Counted from the stretch's first letter, positions 1 through 8,966 are shown. The stretch: DNA of 64,000 bases from Streptomyces sp. Ncost-T10-10d (GCF_900091955.1 NZ_FMDF01000182.1:62001-126000); one strand, 5' to 3'. Notes: generated by a model not told the origin, from the letters alone. Program-made: numbers and translations.

Positions 1-539
1 GCGGGCGCACCCTGGGGCTGTTCTCGTCCATGCGGGCGGCCCAGGCCGCCGCCGAGGAACTGCGCGGCCGGCTCGACAAGCCGATCCTGCTGCAGGGCGA
101 GGAGACCCTTGGAGAGCTCATCAAGAACTTCGCAGCCGATCCCGAGACCTGCCTCTTCGGCACGCTGTCGCTCTGGCAGGGCGTGGATGTGCCCGGGGCC
201 AGCTGCCAGCTGGTGGTCATGGACAGGATTCCGTTCCCGCGTCCCGACGACCCCCTGATGAGCGCACGCCAGAAGGCGGTCGAGGAGGCCGGAGGCAATG
301 GGTTCATGGCCGTCGCGGCGACGCATGCCGCGCTGCTGATGGCTCAGGGCGCCGGCCGGCTCGTACGGGCCACGGGCGACAAGGGTGTGGTCGCGGTGCT
401 CGATCCGCGGCTGGCCAACGCCCGGTACGGCAGCTATCTGCGCGCCTCGCTGCCCGATTTCTGGTACACCACCGACCGCAATCAGGCGCGCCGCTCACTC
501 GCGGCTATCGATGCGGCAGCCAAGGCCAACGACCAGTAG
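1..539 (+). CDS. ATP-dependent helicase, DinG/XPD-like, C-terminal part (5' end outside window)
   Basis: The reading frame is already open at the first bases and ends at 539, giving about 178 C-terminal residues of a superfamily 2 helicase. Visible motifs are the late helicase motif FGTLSLWQGVDVPG, in which the substrate-coupling motif V lies, and QGAGRLVRATGDKG, the arginine-finger motif VI. The tail (VAVLDPRL...YGSYLRASLP) is typical of bacterial DinG/YoaA-like helicases, which unwind damaged or structured DNA. The N-terminal Walker A and any iron-sulphur region are outside the window, so the exact subfamily cannot be set. It converges on lexA, with 83 bp between the stop codons, a common actinobacterial arrangement that fits a repair role. 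Confidence 0.85.
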   Translation, partial: GRTLGLFSSMRAAQAAAEELRGRLDKPILLQGEETLGELIKNFAADPETCLFGTLSLWQGVDVPGASCQLVVMDRIPFPRPDDPLMSARQKAVEEAGGNGFMAVAATHAALLMAQGAGRLVRATGDKGVVAVLDPRLANARYGSYLRASLPDFWYTTDRNQARRSLAAIDAAAKANDQ

Positions 540-622
540 CCCGCCCCGGGTGCCCGGCGGCACAGGCAGGGCCCCGGGATCGGCGCAGTGGATCCCGGGG
601 CCCGGTCGGAACCGGCGAGTCT

Positions 623-1417
623 TCACACCCGCCGCAGCACTGCCACCACCTTGCCGAGAATGGTCGCCTCGTCGCCCGGGATCGGCTGGTACGCGGAGTT
701 GTGCGGAAGCAGCCACACATGGCCGTCCTCCCGCTTGAAGCGCTTGACCGTGGCCTCGCCGTCCAGCATGGCTGCCACGATGTCGCCGTTCTCCGCGACG
801 GGCTGGCGGCGCACGGTGACCCAGTCGCCGTCACAGATCGCCGCCTCGATCATCGAGTCACCGACGACCTTGAGGACGAACAGCTCTCCGTCACCGACCA
901 GCTGGCGGGGGAGCGGGAAGACGTCCTCGACCGATTCCTCGGCGAGGATCGGGCCACCGGCTGCGATCCGGCCGACCAGCGGTACATACGACGCCGCGGG
1001 CTTTCCCGTTGTATCGGTGGGCTGCGAGCTGGGCTGGTCCGAACCGCGGACCTCGTACGCCCGCGGGCGATGTGGGTCGCGACGCAGGAAACCCTTGCGC
1101 TCCAGGGCCATCAGCTGATGCGCGACGGAGGACGTGCTGGACAGGCCCACCGCCTGACCGATCTCCCGCATCGAGGGCGGGTAGCCACGCCGCTGCACGG
1201 AGTCCCGGATCACCTCGATCACTCGCCGCTGCCGGTCCGTGAGCCCCGAGCTGTCCGCCCGGATACCTGGAGGGCGGCCGGGCAATGAGCGCGCCGGGCG
1301 CACGGGCTCTGGCCCCTCCGTGTTCGTGACTGAGTCATTCATGGCATGCACCGGCTCGAGTCGGCTCTGGGAGCGGTCCTGGGCAGTGATGGTGGCACTG
1401 TCTGCGGTGGTGGTCAC
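623..1417 (-). CDS. lexA: LexA repressor of the SOS regulon
   Basis: This 264-residue protein represses DNA-damage genes and cleaves itself when stimulated by RecA. The winged helix-turn-helix spans about residues 58-122 ([12 protein letters not shown]...). The cleavage site is Ala153-Gly154 in GRIAAGGP. The catalytic dyad is Ser188 (VGDSMIEA) and Lys225 (ATVKRF), so the protease is intact. I chose the GTG at 1417 because GAGAGGGG lies just upstream; a downstream Met at residue 26 would remove a poorly conserved N-terminal extension. An SOS box sits 62 bp upstream, indicating autoregulation. The gene converges with the DinG-like helicase. Confidence 0.97.
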   Translation of the reverse strand: MTTTADSATITAQDRSQSRLEPVHAMNDSVTNTEGPEPVRPARSLPGRPPGIRADSSGLTDRQRRVIEVIRDSVQRRGYPPSMREIGQAVGLSSTSSVAHQLMALERKGFLRRDPHRPRAYEVRGSDQPSSQPTDTTGKPAASYVPLVGRIAAGGPILAEESVEDVFPLPRQLVGDGELFVLKVVGDSMIEAAICDGDWVTVRRQPVAENGDIVAAMLDGEATVKRFKREDGHVWLLPHNSAYQPIPGDEATILGKVVAVLRRV

Positions 1418-1478
1418 GTCGGCCCCTCTCGAATGGTCTCCCTAGCTGGACAACGGTAGTGGCTTTCGAAAGGTTGCG

Positions 1479-1494
1479 CCAAACACACGTTCGA
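1479..1494. promoter_or_regulatory. LexA (SOS) box upstream of lexA
   Basis: The 16-mer CCAAACACACGTTCGA has one perfect half (ACGTTCGA) and one diverged half. It fits the actinobacterial consensus TCGAACrnryGTTCGA in its outer positions and spacing. It lies between lexA and the opposite-strand upstream region, the place expected for LexA autoregulation. A much weaker GTGTGTTC half-site lies at 1519-1526. Confidence 0.75.
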
Positions 1495-1792
1495 GTGAAA
1501 AACGAATAAAAGTCTGTCGTGTGTTCACTGCTGGGTGTATGCGCAATGGCTGGAGTGACCGGGACCCTGCTTGGGGCGACCTCTTGGGCCGACCGGCAAT
1601 TCGGACTATTACGGTAGCGTCCGCCGTCTCGGCGTCGCCATGCGGGTGGCCTCCGTCCCGTTGTCCGAGTCTGACAGCGGGAGCCCCGCAATCCTGGCAG
1701 CCGCGCGGTTCCCGTAACCTCGTGCTCGGCCGTACGCTGCCTGCGGTTCGCCCGCGATGCGCGACACGCGCTAGGGCTGAATGAGCGGCCAA

Positions 1793-1839
1793 ACCCAAGA
1801 TCTAGTGGTTGGATTGCTCCAATCGCCCAGAAGTTGTGG
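1793..1839. promoter_or_regulatory. Tandem NrdR boxes controlling nrdR-nrdJ
   Basis: Two 16-bp sites are spaced 31 bp centre to centre: 1793-1808 (ACCCAAGATCTAGTGG) and 1824-1839 (CGCCCAGAAGTTGTGG). Both fit the NrdR-box pattern ACACWATATATWGTGT in the conserved C, A, T and GTG positions. A spacing of three helical turns is the hallmark of cooperative NrdR binding. They sit about 110-160 bp before nrdR, so the operon is probably autorepressed. No convincing -35/-10 pair was found; TATGCT at 1871-1876 is a possible -10. Confidence 0.75.
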
Positions 1840-1950
1840 TCCCCGGTCCGCCGGGGGTGCGGCCATCGCCTATGCTTGTGACAGCTTCGAGGGGCCCTGG
1901 CGGGCCTTGAAGAGGCTATTCAGTCGTGCTGTGAAGGAGGGTTGGGAGCC

Positions 1951-2463
1951 ATGCACTGCCCCTTCTGCAGGCACCCCGACAGCCGGGTCGTCGACAGTCG
2001 CACCACCGATGACGGCACGTCGATCCGCCGTCGCCGTCAGTGCCCCGACTGCTCCCGCCGTTTCACGACGGTGGAGACCTGCTCGCTGATGGTGGTGAAG
2101 CGCAGTGGTGTGACCGAACCCTTCAGCCGTACCAAGGTCATCTCCGGCGTGCGCAAGGCATGCCAGGGGCGGCCGGTCACCGAGGATGCCCTCGCCAAGC
2201 TCGGTCAGCGGGTCGAGGAGGCGGTGCGTGCCACTGGCAGCGCCGAGCTGACCACCCATGACGTGGGTCTGGCCATCCTCGGCCCCCTGCAGGAACTCGA
2301 CCTCGTCGCGTACCTGCGTTTCGCGTCCGTGTACCGGGCGTTCGACACACTTGAGGACTTCGAGGCCGCCATCGCGGAACTTCGCGAGCGGCGGCCTCCC
2401 GTGGAGGAGCGCGGGAGGGGCGAGACCCTTGAGGTCCCCGTCCCCGCCGTCGCCGCCGACTGA
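1951..2463 (+). CDS. nrdR: Transcriptional repressor NrdR
   Basis: A 170-residue nucleotide-sensing repressor of ribonucleotide reductase genes. The N-terminal zinc ribbon uses Cys3, Cys6, Cys31 and Cys34 (HCPFC ... QCPDC). It is followed by an ATP-cone domain from about residue 46 to 136 ([20 protein letters not shown]...), which binds ATP/dATP. The ATG at 1951 is preferred over an in-frame TTG at 1942 because GAAGGAGG (1933-1940) is correctly spaced only for 1951. It lies 162 bp before nrdJ on the same strand, and two NrdR boxes lie upstream, so the pair is probably an autoregulated operon. Confidence 0.97.
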   Translation: MHCPFCRHPDSRVVDSRTTDDGTSIRRRRQCPDCSRRFTTVETCSLMVVKRSGVTEPFSRTKVISGVRKACQGRPVTEDALAKLGQRVEEAVRATGSAELTTHDVGLAILGPLQELDLVAYLRFASVYRAFDTLEDFEAAIAELRERRPPVEERGRGETLEVPVPAVAAD

Positions 2464-2524
2464 GCGACACCGGCCGATCGGCACAGGTCCGTGGATCGGC
2501 GACAGGGCGGCTGCATATAGACCC

Positions 2525-2554
2525 GCTTCGGGTGCTGTGCGTGGCACCCGAAGC
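2525..2554 (+). terminator. Stem-loop between nrdR and nrdJ (possible attenuator or processing site)
   Basis: A perfect 11-bp stem, GCTTCGGGTGC (2525-2535) with GCACCCGAAGC (2544-2554), encloses an 8-nt loop. It lies 61 bp after nrdR and 71 bp before nrdJ. There is no long T tract, so full termination is uncertain. It may set the ratio of regulator to enzyme by partial termination or by stabilising mRNA ends. A second weaker hairpin (GGGCA...TGCCC, about 2586-2610) follows near the nrdJ ribosome-binding site. Confidence 0.5.
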
Positions 2555-2625
2555 ATCAGAGACAGACTGTGCCCCGGGAAGTTCTGGGCACTTCAGGGCG
2601 TTTTTGCCCACATATGGGAGGCGGC

Positions 2626-5520
2626 ATGACAGAGACGGCGAGCGGCCCGGCACGAGGTTCCCGAGCCAAGGGATCCAAGTCGAGCAAGGGTCTGCGTATC
2701 GAGCGCATCCACACCACCCCCGGCGTACATCCGTACGACGAGGTGGCGTGGGAGCGCCGTGACGTCGTCATGACCAACTGGCGCGACGGCTCGATCAACT
2801 TCGAGCAGCGTGGCGTCGAGTTCCCCGACTTCTGGTCGGTGAACGCGGTCAACATCGTCACCAGCAAGTACTTCCGCGGGGCCGTCGGCACCCCGCAGCG
2901 CGAGACCGGTCTGCGACAGCTCATCGACCGGATCGTGAAGACGTATCGCAAGGCCGGTGAGGACCACGGCTACTTCGCCTCTCCCGCGGACGCCGAGATC
3001 TTCGAGCACGAGCTGGCATACGCCCTCCTGCACCAGATCTTCAGCTTCAACTCGCCGGTCTGGTTCAACGTCGGAACGCCCCAGCCGCAGCAGGTATCCG
3101 CCTGCTTCATCCTGGCCGTCGACGACTCCATGGAGTCGATCCTCGACTGGTACAAGGAAGAGGGCATGATCTTCAAGGGCGGCTCCGGCGCCGGCCTGAA
3201 CCTCTCCCGTATCCGCTCCTCCAAGGAGCTGCTGTCCTCCGGTGGCAACGCCTCCGGTCCTGTCTCCTTCATGCGCGGTGCCGACGCGTCCGCCGGAACG
3301 ATCAAGTCCGGTGGCGCCACCCGTCGTGCGGCCAAGATGGTCATTCTCGACGTCGACCACCCCGACATCGAGAACTTCATCGAGACCAAGGTGAAGGAAG
3401 AGGAGAAGATCCGCGCCCTGCGTGACGCGGGCTTCGACATGGACCTGGGCGGCGACGACATCACGTCCGTCCAGTACCAGAACGCCAACAACTCGGTCCG
3501 GGTGAACGACGAGTTCATGAAGGCCGTGGAGTCCGGCGGCAAGTTCGGGCTGCGCGCCCGGATGACCGGCGACGTCATCGAAGAGGTCGAGGCCAGGTCC
3601 CTCTTCCGCAAGATGGCCGAGGCGGCCTGGGCCTGTGCCGACCCGGGCATCCAGTACGACGACACGATCAACCAGTGGCACACCTGCCCGGAGTCCGGCC
3701 GGATCAACGGCTCGAACCCCTGCAGCGAGTACATGCACCTGGACAACACCTCGTGCAACCTGGCCTCGCTGAACCTGATGAAGTTCCTCAAGGACGACGG
3801 CAAGGGCAACCAGTCCTTCGAGTCCGAGCGCTTCGCCCAGGTCGTCGAGCTCGTCATCACCGCGATGGACATCTCCATCTGCTTCGCCGACTTCCCGACC
3901 CAGAAGATCGGCGAGAACACCCGCGCCTTCCGTCAGCTCGGTATCGGTTACGCCAACCTCGGCGCCCTGCTGATGGCGACCGGCCACGCGTACGACAGTG
4001 ACGGCGGCCGCGCCCTCGCCGGTGCCATCACCTCGCTGATGACCGGAACCTCGTACAAGCGCTCCGCCGAGCTCGCCGCGGTCGTCGGTCCCTACGACGG
4101 CTACGCCCGCAACGCCGAGCCGCACCAGCGCGTCATGAAGCAGCACGCCGATGCCAACGCCGCGGCCGTCCACATGGATGACCTGGACAACCCGATCTGG
4201 GCCGCCGCCACGGAGGCGTGGCAGGATGTGATCCGTCTCGGCGCGAAGAACGGTTTCCGCAACGCGCAGGCCTCGGTCATCGCCCCCACCGGCACCATCG
4301 GTCTCGCGATGTCCTGCGACACCACCGGCCTCGAGCCCGACCTCGCCCTGGTCAAGTTCAAGAAGCTGGTCGGCGGCGGCTCGATGCAGATCGTCAACGG
4401 CACCGTCCCGCAGGCCCTGCGCCGCCTGGGCTACCAGGAGGAGCAGATCGAGGCGATCGTCGCCCACATCGCCGAGCACGGCAATGTGATCGACGCCCCC
4501 GGTCTGAAGACCGAGCACTACGAGGTCTTCGACTGTGCGATGGGCGAGCGTTCCATCTCCGCGATGGGCCACGTGCGCATGATGGCCGCGATCCAGCCGT
4601 GGATCTCCGGAGCGCTCTCCAAGACGGTGAACCTGCCGGAGACGGCCACCGTCGAGGACGTCGAAGAGGTCTACTTCGAGGCGTGGAAGATGGGCGTCAA
4701 GGCGCTCGCGATCTACCGCGACAACTGCAAGGTCGGCCAGCCCCTCTCCGCGAAGACCAAGGAGAAGGAGAAGGCAGAGGTCACGGCCAAGGCCGAGGAG
4801 ACCATCCGCACCGCGGTCGAGAAGGTCGTCGAGTACCGCCCGGTCCGTAAGCGCCTCCCCAAGGGCCGTCCCGGTATCACCACCTCGTTCACGGTGGGCG
4901 GCGCCGAGGGCTACATGACCGCCAATTCCTACCCGGACGACGGTCTCGGCGAGGTCTTCCTGAAGATGTCCAAGCAGGGCTCCACCCTCGCGGGCATGAT
5001 GGATGCCTTCTCCATCGCCGTCTCGGTCGGTCTGCAGTACGGCGTTCCGCTGGAGACGTACGTCTCGAAGTTCACCAACATGCGCTTCGAGCCGGCCGGT
5101 ATGACGGACGACCCGGATGTGCGAATGGCGCAGTCGATCGTCGATTACATCTTCCGCCGCCTCGCGCTGGACTTCCTGCCCTTCGAGACCCGCTCGGCGC
5201 TCGGCATCCACTCGGCCGAGGAGCGTCAGCGTCACCTCGACACCGGTTCGTACGAGCCCTCCCTGGAGGACGAGGAGCTGGACGTCGAGAGCCTGGCCCA
5301 GTCCGCCCCGGTGCGGACGGAGCCTCTGAAGGCGGTGGCCGCCGTGCCGGAGGCCGAGAAGCCGACCCCGAGGACGGCGCACACCTCGGCGGAGCTCGTC
5401 GAGATGCAGCTGGGCATCAGCGCGGACGCGCCGCTCTGCTTCTCCTGCGGTACGAAGATGCAGCGCGCCGGATCCTGCTACATCTGCGAGGGCTGCGGCT
5501 CGACCAGCGGTTGCAGCTGA
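2626..5520 (+). CDS. nrdJ: Vitamin B12-dependent (class II) ribonucleoside-diphosphate reductase
   Basis: A 964-residue class II reductase that makes deoxyribonucleotides using adenosylcobalamin, so it works with or without oxygen. Key residues are visible: Cys160 (VSACFIL) and Cys377 (DNTSCNL) as the redox pair, and the active-site triad Asn364, Cys366 and Glu368 in NPCSEYMHL. The C-terminus carries a Cys-rich zinc ribbon (CFSCGTKM...CYICEGCG), normal for actinobacterial NrdJ and probably used for thioredoxin-driven re-reduction. The ATG at 2626 follows GGGAGG (2616-2621); an upstream in-frame start at 2569 would add non-conserved sequence. It is transcribed with nrdR under the NrdR boxes. 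Confidence 0.97.
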   Translation: MTETASGPARGSRAKGSKSSKGLRIERIHTTPGVHPYDEVAWERRDVVMTNWRDGSINFEQRGVEFPDFWSVNAVNIVTSKYFRGAVGTPQRETGLRQLIDRIVKTYRKAGEDHGYFASPADAEIFEHELAYALLHQIFSFNSPVWFNVGTPQPQQVSACFILAVDDSMESILDWYKEEGMIFKGGSGAGLNLSRIRSSKELLSSGGNASGPVSFMRGADASAGTIKSGGATRRAAKMVILDVDHPDIENFIETKVKEEEKIRALRDAGFDMDLGGDDITSVQYQNANNSVRVNDEFMKAVESGGKFGLRARMTGDVIEEVEARSLFRKMAEAAWACADPGIQYDDTINQWHTCPESGRINGSNPCSEYMHLDNTSCNLASLNLMKFLKDDGKGNQSFESERFAQVVELVITAMDISICFADFPTQKIGENTRAFRQLGIGYANLGALLMATGHAYDSDGGRALAGAITSLMTGTSYKRSAELAAVVGPYDGYARNAEPHQRVMKQHADANAAAVHMDDLDNPIWAAATEAWQDVIRLGAKNGFRNAQASVIAPTGTIGLAMSCDTTGLEPDLALVKFKKLVGGGSMQIVNGTVPQALRRLGYQEEQIEAIVAHIAEHGNVIDAPGLKTEHYEVFDCAMGERSISAMGHVRMMAAIQPWISGALSKTVNLPETATVEDVEEVYFEAWKMGVKALAIYRDNCKVGQPLSAKTKEKEKAEVTAKAEETIRTAVEKVVEYRPVRKRLPKGRPGITTSFTVGGAEGYMTANSYPDDGLGEVFLKMSKQGSTLAGMMDAFSIAVSVGLQYGVPLETYVSKFTNMRFEPAGMTDDPDVRMAQSIVDYIFRRLALDFLPFETRSALGIHSAEERQRHLDTGSYEPSLEDEELDVESLAQSAPVRTEPLKAVAAVPEAEKPTPRTAHTSAELVEMQLGISADAPLCFSCGTKMQRAGSCYICEGCGSTSGCS

Positions 5521-5589
5521 CACCGGGCGCCATCGCGTGGGGCACAACGTACGACGTGACCTGCGCGCCTAGCTGATCAGCAGCTCGCA

Positions 5590-5622
5590 CGAAGGGGACC
5601 GACCGACGGTCGGTCCCCTTCG
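5590..5622. terminator. Bidirectional terminator between nrdJ and the TerD gene
   Basis: A perfect 16-bp inverted repeat (CGAAGGGGACCGACCG, 5590-5605; mirror 5607-5622) lies between two convergent genes, where a shared intrinsic terminator is expected. Confidence 0.85.
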
Positions 5623-5683
5623 TCGTGCCGCGCTCCAGGGCAGGGACGGGACGTGTGCTGTGTGGACCACGCCTTGTGACATG

Positions 5684-6220
5684 TCACGTTCCGGGCGTAC
5701 GGCTTCCCATCATTCCGGCGAACGAATCGGGGTCCCCGTCGAAGCCCCGGACCGATCCGTGGAACTCCCAGCCGCCGGAGGCGCCGCGGATGAACTCGGC
5801 GACGATTGCCGCGGTGGCGGTGCCGACCGTGGAGAAGTCGTCCTCCGCGAGATTCGTGTAGCCCTCCCGAATCTGAACGCCGGTGTTCGCTATTTCGGCG
5901 AATGTCCTGCGGCCGTCGCGCTGCTGAATGGCGACTCCGACGACGACCCGGGTGTACGTGGTCGACAACCGGTCCAGTTCCAGAGTCATGACCTCGTCGA
6001 AACCGAGGCCCTGGCCGGTCCTGCTGTCGCGGTTGAGGGTGATGGTGCCGTCCGGGGAGCGGCTGTCGAAGTGCACAAGATATACAGGGCTGCCGTACGG
6101 CGCCTCCGCGAGGTAGGTCGCCGCGATGATGTCGAGGTCATGGGCCGGGGCGCCCGGAGGGCTGGGATCCCATTTGAGCCTGACTTCGACCTTCTCTATG
6201 TCCTTGTTGGGCGTGCTCAT
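5684..6220 (-). CDS. TerD domain protein
   Basis: A 178-residue protein of the TerD/CABP family, small beta-sandwich proteins that often bind calcium and occur in tellurite-resistance and stress clusters. Family signatures are the KVEVRLKWDPSP start, the LDIIAATYL strand, and the acidic core around GFDEVMTLEL and VVVGVAIQQ. The ATG at 6220 is chosen over one at 6268 because GGGAGG lies at correct spacing and the family start begins there. It stands alone rather than in a ter operon, so a specific tellurite role should not be assumed. Confidence 0.85.
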   Translation of the reverse strand: MSTPNKDIEKVEVRLKWDPSPPGAPAHDLDIIAATYLAEAPYGSPVYLVHFDSRSPDGTITLNRDSRTGQGLGFDEVMTLELDRLSTTYTRVVVGVAIQQRDGRRTFAEIANTGVQIREGYTNLAEDDFSTVGTATAAIVAEFIRGASGGWEFHGSVRGFDGDPDSFAGMMGSRTPGT

Positions 6221-6353
6221 CGGACTTGCCTCCCTGGCTTGCCGCTGGGCCGTCGTCGGGCTGTTCATACCACCCGATCATGTCTGTAACCGACTGTGGA
6301 TCCAACCGGCTTGGCCATCGGCGACGGAATCGGGCCACTGCCGGTTCGGCGGT

Positions 6354-7310
6354 TCAGTGCGGAATCCGGCGCGGTGGTCTCTGGTGGACCTCTTCCCGGA
6401 AGATCTCGATGGCGCTGCTGACCTGGCGGATGAGGTGGGTGTGCTCGATGCGGTCGAGATAGAGGCAGTTGCGCGCCACTCCGTCCAGCTCGAAGGCGAA
6501 ACAGAGCGTCATCAGAGGGTTGATGAAGAGTTCGCTCCCCCGGGTGCGCGAGGTGAACTGGGCGTCTCCGAAGGCTCCCTGGACTGCTGCGGCAATCGAC
6601 CCGTTGACGATGCTGGGGTGGTCAGGAGTGTGGTGCTGAGCGTGCGCCACCGCATCGACGAAGAGGGCGCCTTCGCGTGTCGTACGGGATATGGAGAATG
6701 CGCCGAGGAAGGAACCGTCGCGTTCGAGCGTGGCGATGTTCTCCAGTACGAGGCCGTGGCTCACCCCGTGATAGGCGTCGATACCGAAGCCGATGGACAC
6801 AACCAGGCGTTCCGGTACGTCGATTGCGGCGAGTGCCGCGACGCTGGTCAGGTCCTCCTCCGGTGTGCCGAGGCCGGATTCGTCGCCGCGCATCAGGATG
6901 TCCGTACCGCCGTCGACCAGGACGACCGCATCGATGTCGTATGTCTCGATCAACGCCCGGTATGCGGCGCGCAGCGGTTGCACGCCCACCCGGGAGAGGG
7001 CGTGCACACTGCTCGGGTAGCCGTGCAGGGCGAGCCACCGGGCGAGGGTCCGTTCCGGGAAGTAGGTCTGGTGGAGGGCCGTTTCGGGGGTGACGACGGC
7101 GACGTCCGGCGCGAGCCAGGCGTCGATGGGCAACCCTTCGAGAGCACTGAACGACAGATTGGCGAGCTGGACATGCTTGCCCTGGTGGAGCAGGGAGAGC
7201 GCGATGGGGAGCCCGGCATAGATGTCGAAGCCGCCGCCGGCCCCTGCGACGAGGATGCGTTCTGCGGATTCGAGTCGGGAGAACAGGGGGTTGGTGTGCA
7301 ACGAGGCCAT
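6354..7310 (-). CDS. DUF1152 domain protein
   Basis: A 318-residue member of the DUF1152 family. The N-terminus has a glycine-rich loop (ILVAGAGGGFDIYAGLPIA, residues about 17-35), which suggests nucleotide or dinucleotide binding. Further conserved blocks are VVLVDGGTDILMRGDE and VSIGFGIDAYHGV. The function is unknown; a metabolic enzyme or nucleotide-binding role is inference only. The start is uncertain: 7310 fits the family N-terminus, while Met codons at 7319 and 7337 are also in frame and none has a clear ribosome-binding site. Confidence 0.75.
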   Translation of the reverse strand: MASLHTNPLFSRLESAERILVAGAGGGFDIYAGLPIALSLLHQGKHVQLANLSFSALEGLPIDAWLAPDVAVVTPETALHQTYFPERTLARWLALHGYPSSVHALSRVGVQPLRAAYRALIETYDIDAVVLVDGGTDILMRGDESGLGTPEEDLTSVAALAAIDVPERLVVSIGFGIDAYHGVSHGLVLENIATLERDGSFLGAFSISRTTREGALFVDAVAHAQHHTPDHPSIVNGSIAAAVQGAFGDAQFTSRTRGSELFINPLMTLCFAFELDGVARNCLYLDRIEHTHLIRQVSSAIEIFREEVHQRPPRRIPH

Positions 7311-7399
7311 GGAGATCATTCTGCGATTCACGGCCATTGGTTCGGGCGTACTCCAGCAGAGCGTGACCCGTGCCACGCCCGGCACCGTACGATGGCGCG

Positions 7400-8005
7400 G
7401 TGCTGGTCAAGTGGATTCGTTGCACCGTGGTGGACCGTCGAGGTTTTGAACGGGGACAGCGAAAGTGGGCAGGGCTGCTGGGTGAGCCGGGGTTCAGGGG
7501 ACAGGGCGGCGGGTGGAGTCGAGGGCGTCCGGAAGTGGCCCACGTCTTTACTTTCTGGGAGAACCGCGTCTTCTACGACTCGTTCATGGCGCGTGCGCAC
7601 GACCGACTGGCTGCCGAGCAGTCCGGCACGTACAGCAGCATCCAGGTCAAACTGTTCGAGTACCGCTTCGATGTGAAGACCGGCTTTGAGCCCCGCTTCA
7701 CCGATGCGGATGTTGTCAGGGTGGCGCACAGCAAGGTGCACGAGGACCGGGTCGAGCATTTCGCGTTGATGCAGGAGCGGGTGTGGAATCCGGCGATGGC
7801 CGGATCGCCGGGCATGCTCCGAGGGGTGTTCGGGGAGGCGCCGGGGCACGAGTTCCTCGTGTTGTCCATGTGGCAGTCGAGCGCCGAGCGTGGCAAGTAC
7901 CGGGCGGGGAGCATTGAGCGGCTGACTCAGCGGGCGCGGACCGAGGACGATGTGGCGGCGGTTGCGGGAGACGTCGTGCAGCTTGAGCCGTCCTGGACGG
8001 TGTGA
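7400..8005 (+). CDS. YdbC/DUF4937-like protein, monooxygenase-type fold
   Basis: A 201-residue protein made of two similar halves beginning with VKWIRCTVVDRRGFERGQ and containing EVAHVFTFWENRVFYDSFM and, in the second half, HEFLVLSMWQSSAERGKYRAG. This alternation of a short strand and an aromatic-rich helix is seen in dimeric alpha-beta barrel (ABM-like) proteins such as YdbC/DUF4937. No catalytic residues are established for the family, so the substrate is unknown. The GTG at 7400 begins 12 nt after the first base of TACGAT (7388-7393), so the mRNA is probably leaderless. Confidence 0.65.
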   Translation: MLVKWIRCTVVDRRGFERGQRKWAGLLGEPGFRGQGGGWSRGRPEVAHVFTFWENRVFYDSFMARAHDRLAAEQSGTYSSIQVKLFEYRFDVKTGFEPRFTDADVVRVAHSKVHEDRVEHFALMQERVWNPAMAGSPGMLRGVFGEAPGHEFLVLSMWQSSAERGKYRAGSIERLTQRARTEDDVAAVAGDVVQLEPSWTV

Positions 8006-8105
8006 TCGGCCGGCACGGATCGGTGTGGCGGGGACGGTGGGCCGGGGGTGATTCGGCTGCTGATCAGGCAGGTGCGGCCGAGATGGGCGGCATCGGGATG
8101 GGCGG

Positions 8106-8281
8106 AGGGACCTGCTGCTCGACGAGCCCGCGAATCATCTGGCACTCGGACTCGTGCAGGAGCTGGAAGAAGCTCTGACCCTCTGGCAGGGCGCGCTGGT
8201 GGTGTCTCCCACGACCGGCTGCTGCGCCGCCGCTTCACCGGTGACATCCGTCGGATGGAGCCCGGACAACTGCTCGAATGA
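8106..8281 (+). pseudogene. Remnant of an ABC-F type ATPase (C-terminal fragment, frameshifted)
   Basis: Translation from 8106 gives a clear Walker B region (RDLLLDEPANHLALG) continuing to LTLWQGALV. The frame then shifts near 8203-8209, after which the next frame reads VSHDRLLRRRF, the ABC-F switch-histidine motif, and ends GDIRRMEPGQLLE followed by a stop at 8281. The Walker A domain and the first ATPase cassette are absent. This is therefore a decayed end of an antibiotic-resistance/translation-factor type ABC-F gene, not an active gene. The surrounding 8006-8306 interval shows nothing else. Confidence 0.8.
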
Positions 8282-8306
8282 GCCACAGCCGATCTAGGGT
8301 CGGTAC

Positions 8307-8966
8307 ATGGCACGACCGCAACGTATTGTCCTCGTCCGGCACGGGGAGTCAGAGGGCAACGTCGATGACACGGTGTACGAACGTGAGCCGGACCACGCGC
8401 TGAGGCTCACCGCCACAGGGCTGCGGCAGGCCAGGGAGACGGGCGTGCGGCTGCGCGAGCTGTTCGACGGCGAGCGGGTCAGCGTGTATGTCTCGCCCTA
8501 TCGCCGCACGCACGAGACATTCAGGTCCTTCGGGCTGAACCTCGAGCGGGTGCGTGTGAGGGAGGAGCCGCGGCTGCGGGAGCAGGACTGGGGGAACTGG
8601 CAGGACCGGGACGACGTGAGGCTGCAGAAGGCATACCGGGATGCGTACGGTCACTTCTTCTACCGCTTTGCGCAGGGAGAGTCCGGGGCCGATGTGTACG
8701 ACAGGGTCGGGGCCTTTCTGGAGAGTCTGCACCGCAGCTTCGAAGCCCCCGACCACCCGCCGAATGTTCTGCTGGTCACGCACGGACTGACCATGCGTTT
8801 GTTCTGCATGCGCTGGTTCCACTGGTCGGTGGCAGAGTTCGAGTCACTGTCCAATCCGGGCAACGCGGAGACCCGGACGCTCATACTCGGAGAGGACGGG
8901 CGCTACACCCTTGACAGGCCATTCGAGCGCTGGCGTACCCCTGAGCCCTACGGCATCACCGGATAG
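8307..8966 (+). CDS. Histidine phosphatase superfamily protein (phosphoglycerate mutase-like)
   Basis: A 219-residue member of the 2H-phosphatase family. The phosphate-accepting histidine lies in LVRHGESEGN (residues about 8-17). The second arginine lies in YVSPYRRTHET, and the distal catalytic histidine in LLVTHGLTMRLF. The substrate cannot be told from sequence: cofactor-dependent mutases are usually longer and conserved elsewhere, so a general phosphatase is more likely. TAGGGT at 8295-8300 lies 12 nt before the ATG, suggesting a leaderless transcript. The ADP-ribosylglycohydrolase gene starts 12 nt downstream. Confidence 0.85.
   Translation: MARPQRIVLVRHGESEGNVDDTVYEREPDHALRLTATGLRQARETGVRLRELFDGERVSVYVSPYRRTHETFRSFGLNLERVRVREEPRLREQDWGNWQDRDDVRLQKAYRDAYGHFFYRFAQGESGADVYDRVGAFLESLHRSFEAPDHPPNVLLVTHGLTMRLFCMRWFHWSVAEFESLSNPGNAETRTLILGEDGRYTLDRPFERWRTPEPYGITG

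Noticed and set aside
1500-1790. An 87-codon plus-strand frame between lexA and nrdR (1521-1784)
   Set aside because: No ribosome-binding site, and no homology I recognise; it is likely a chance frame in a regulatory interval.
2464-2625. A cobalamin riboswitch before nrdJ
   Set aside because: No B12-box motif (AGCCAGGAGACC-type) is present; control is better explained by the NrdR boxes.
2593-5547. A 984-codon open frame on the minus strand across nrdJ
   Set aside because: It is the antisense shadow of a highly conserved gene; its translation is low-complexity (Leu/Gly/Arg/His/Val) and no domain is seen.
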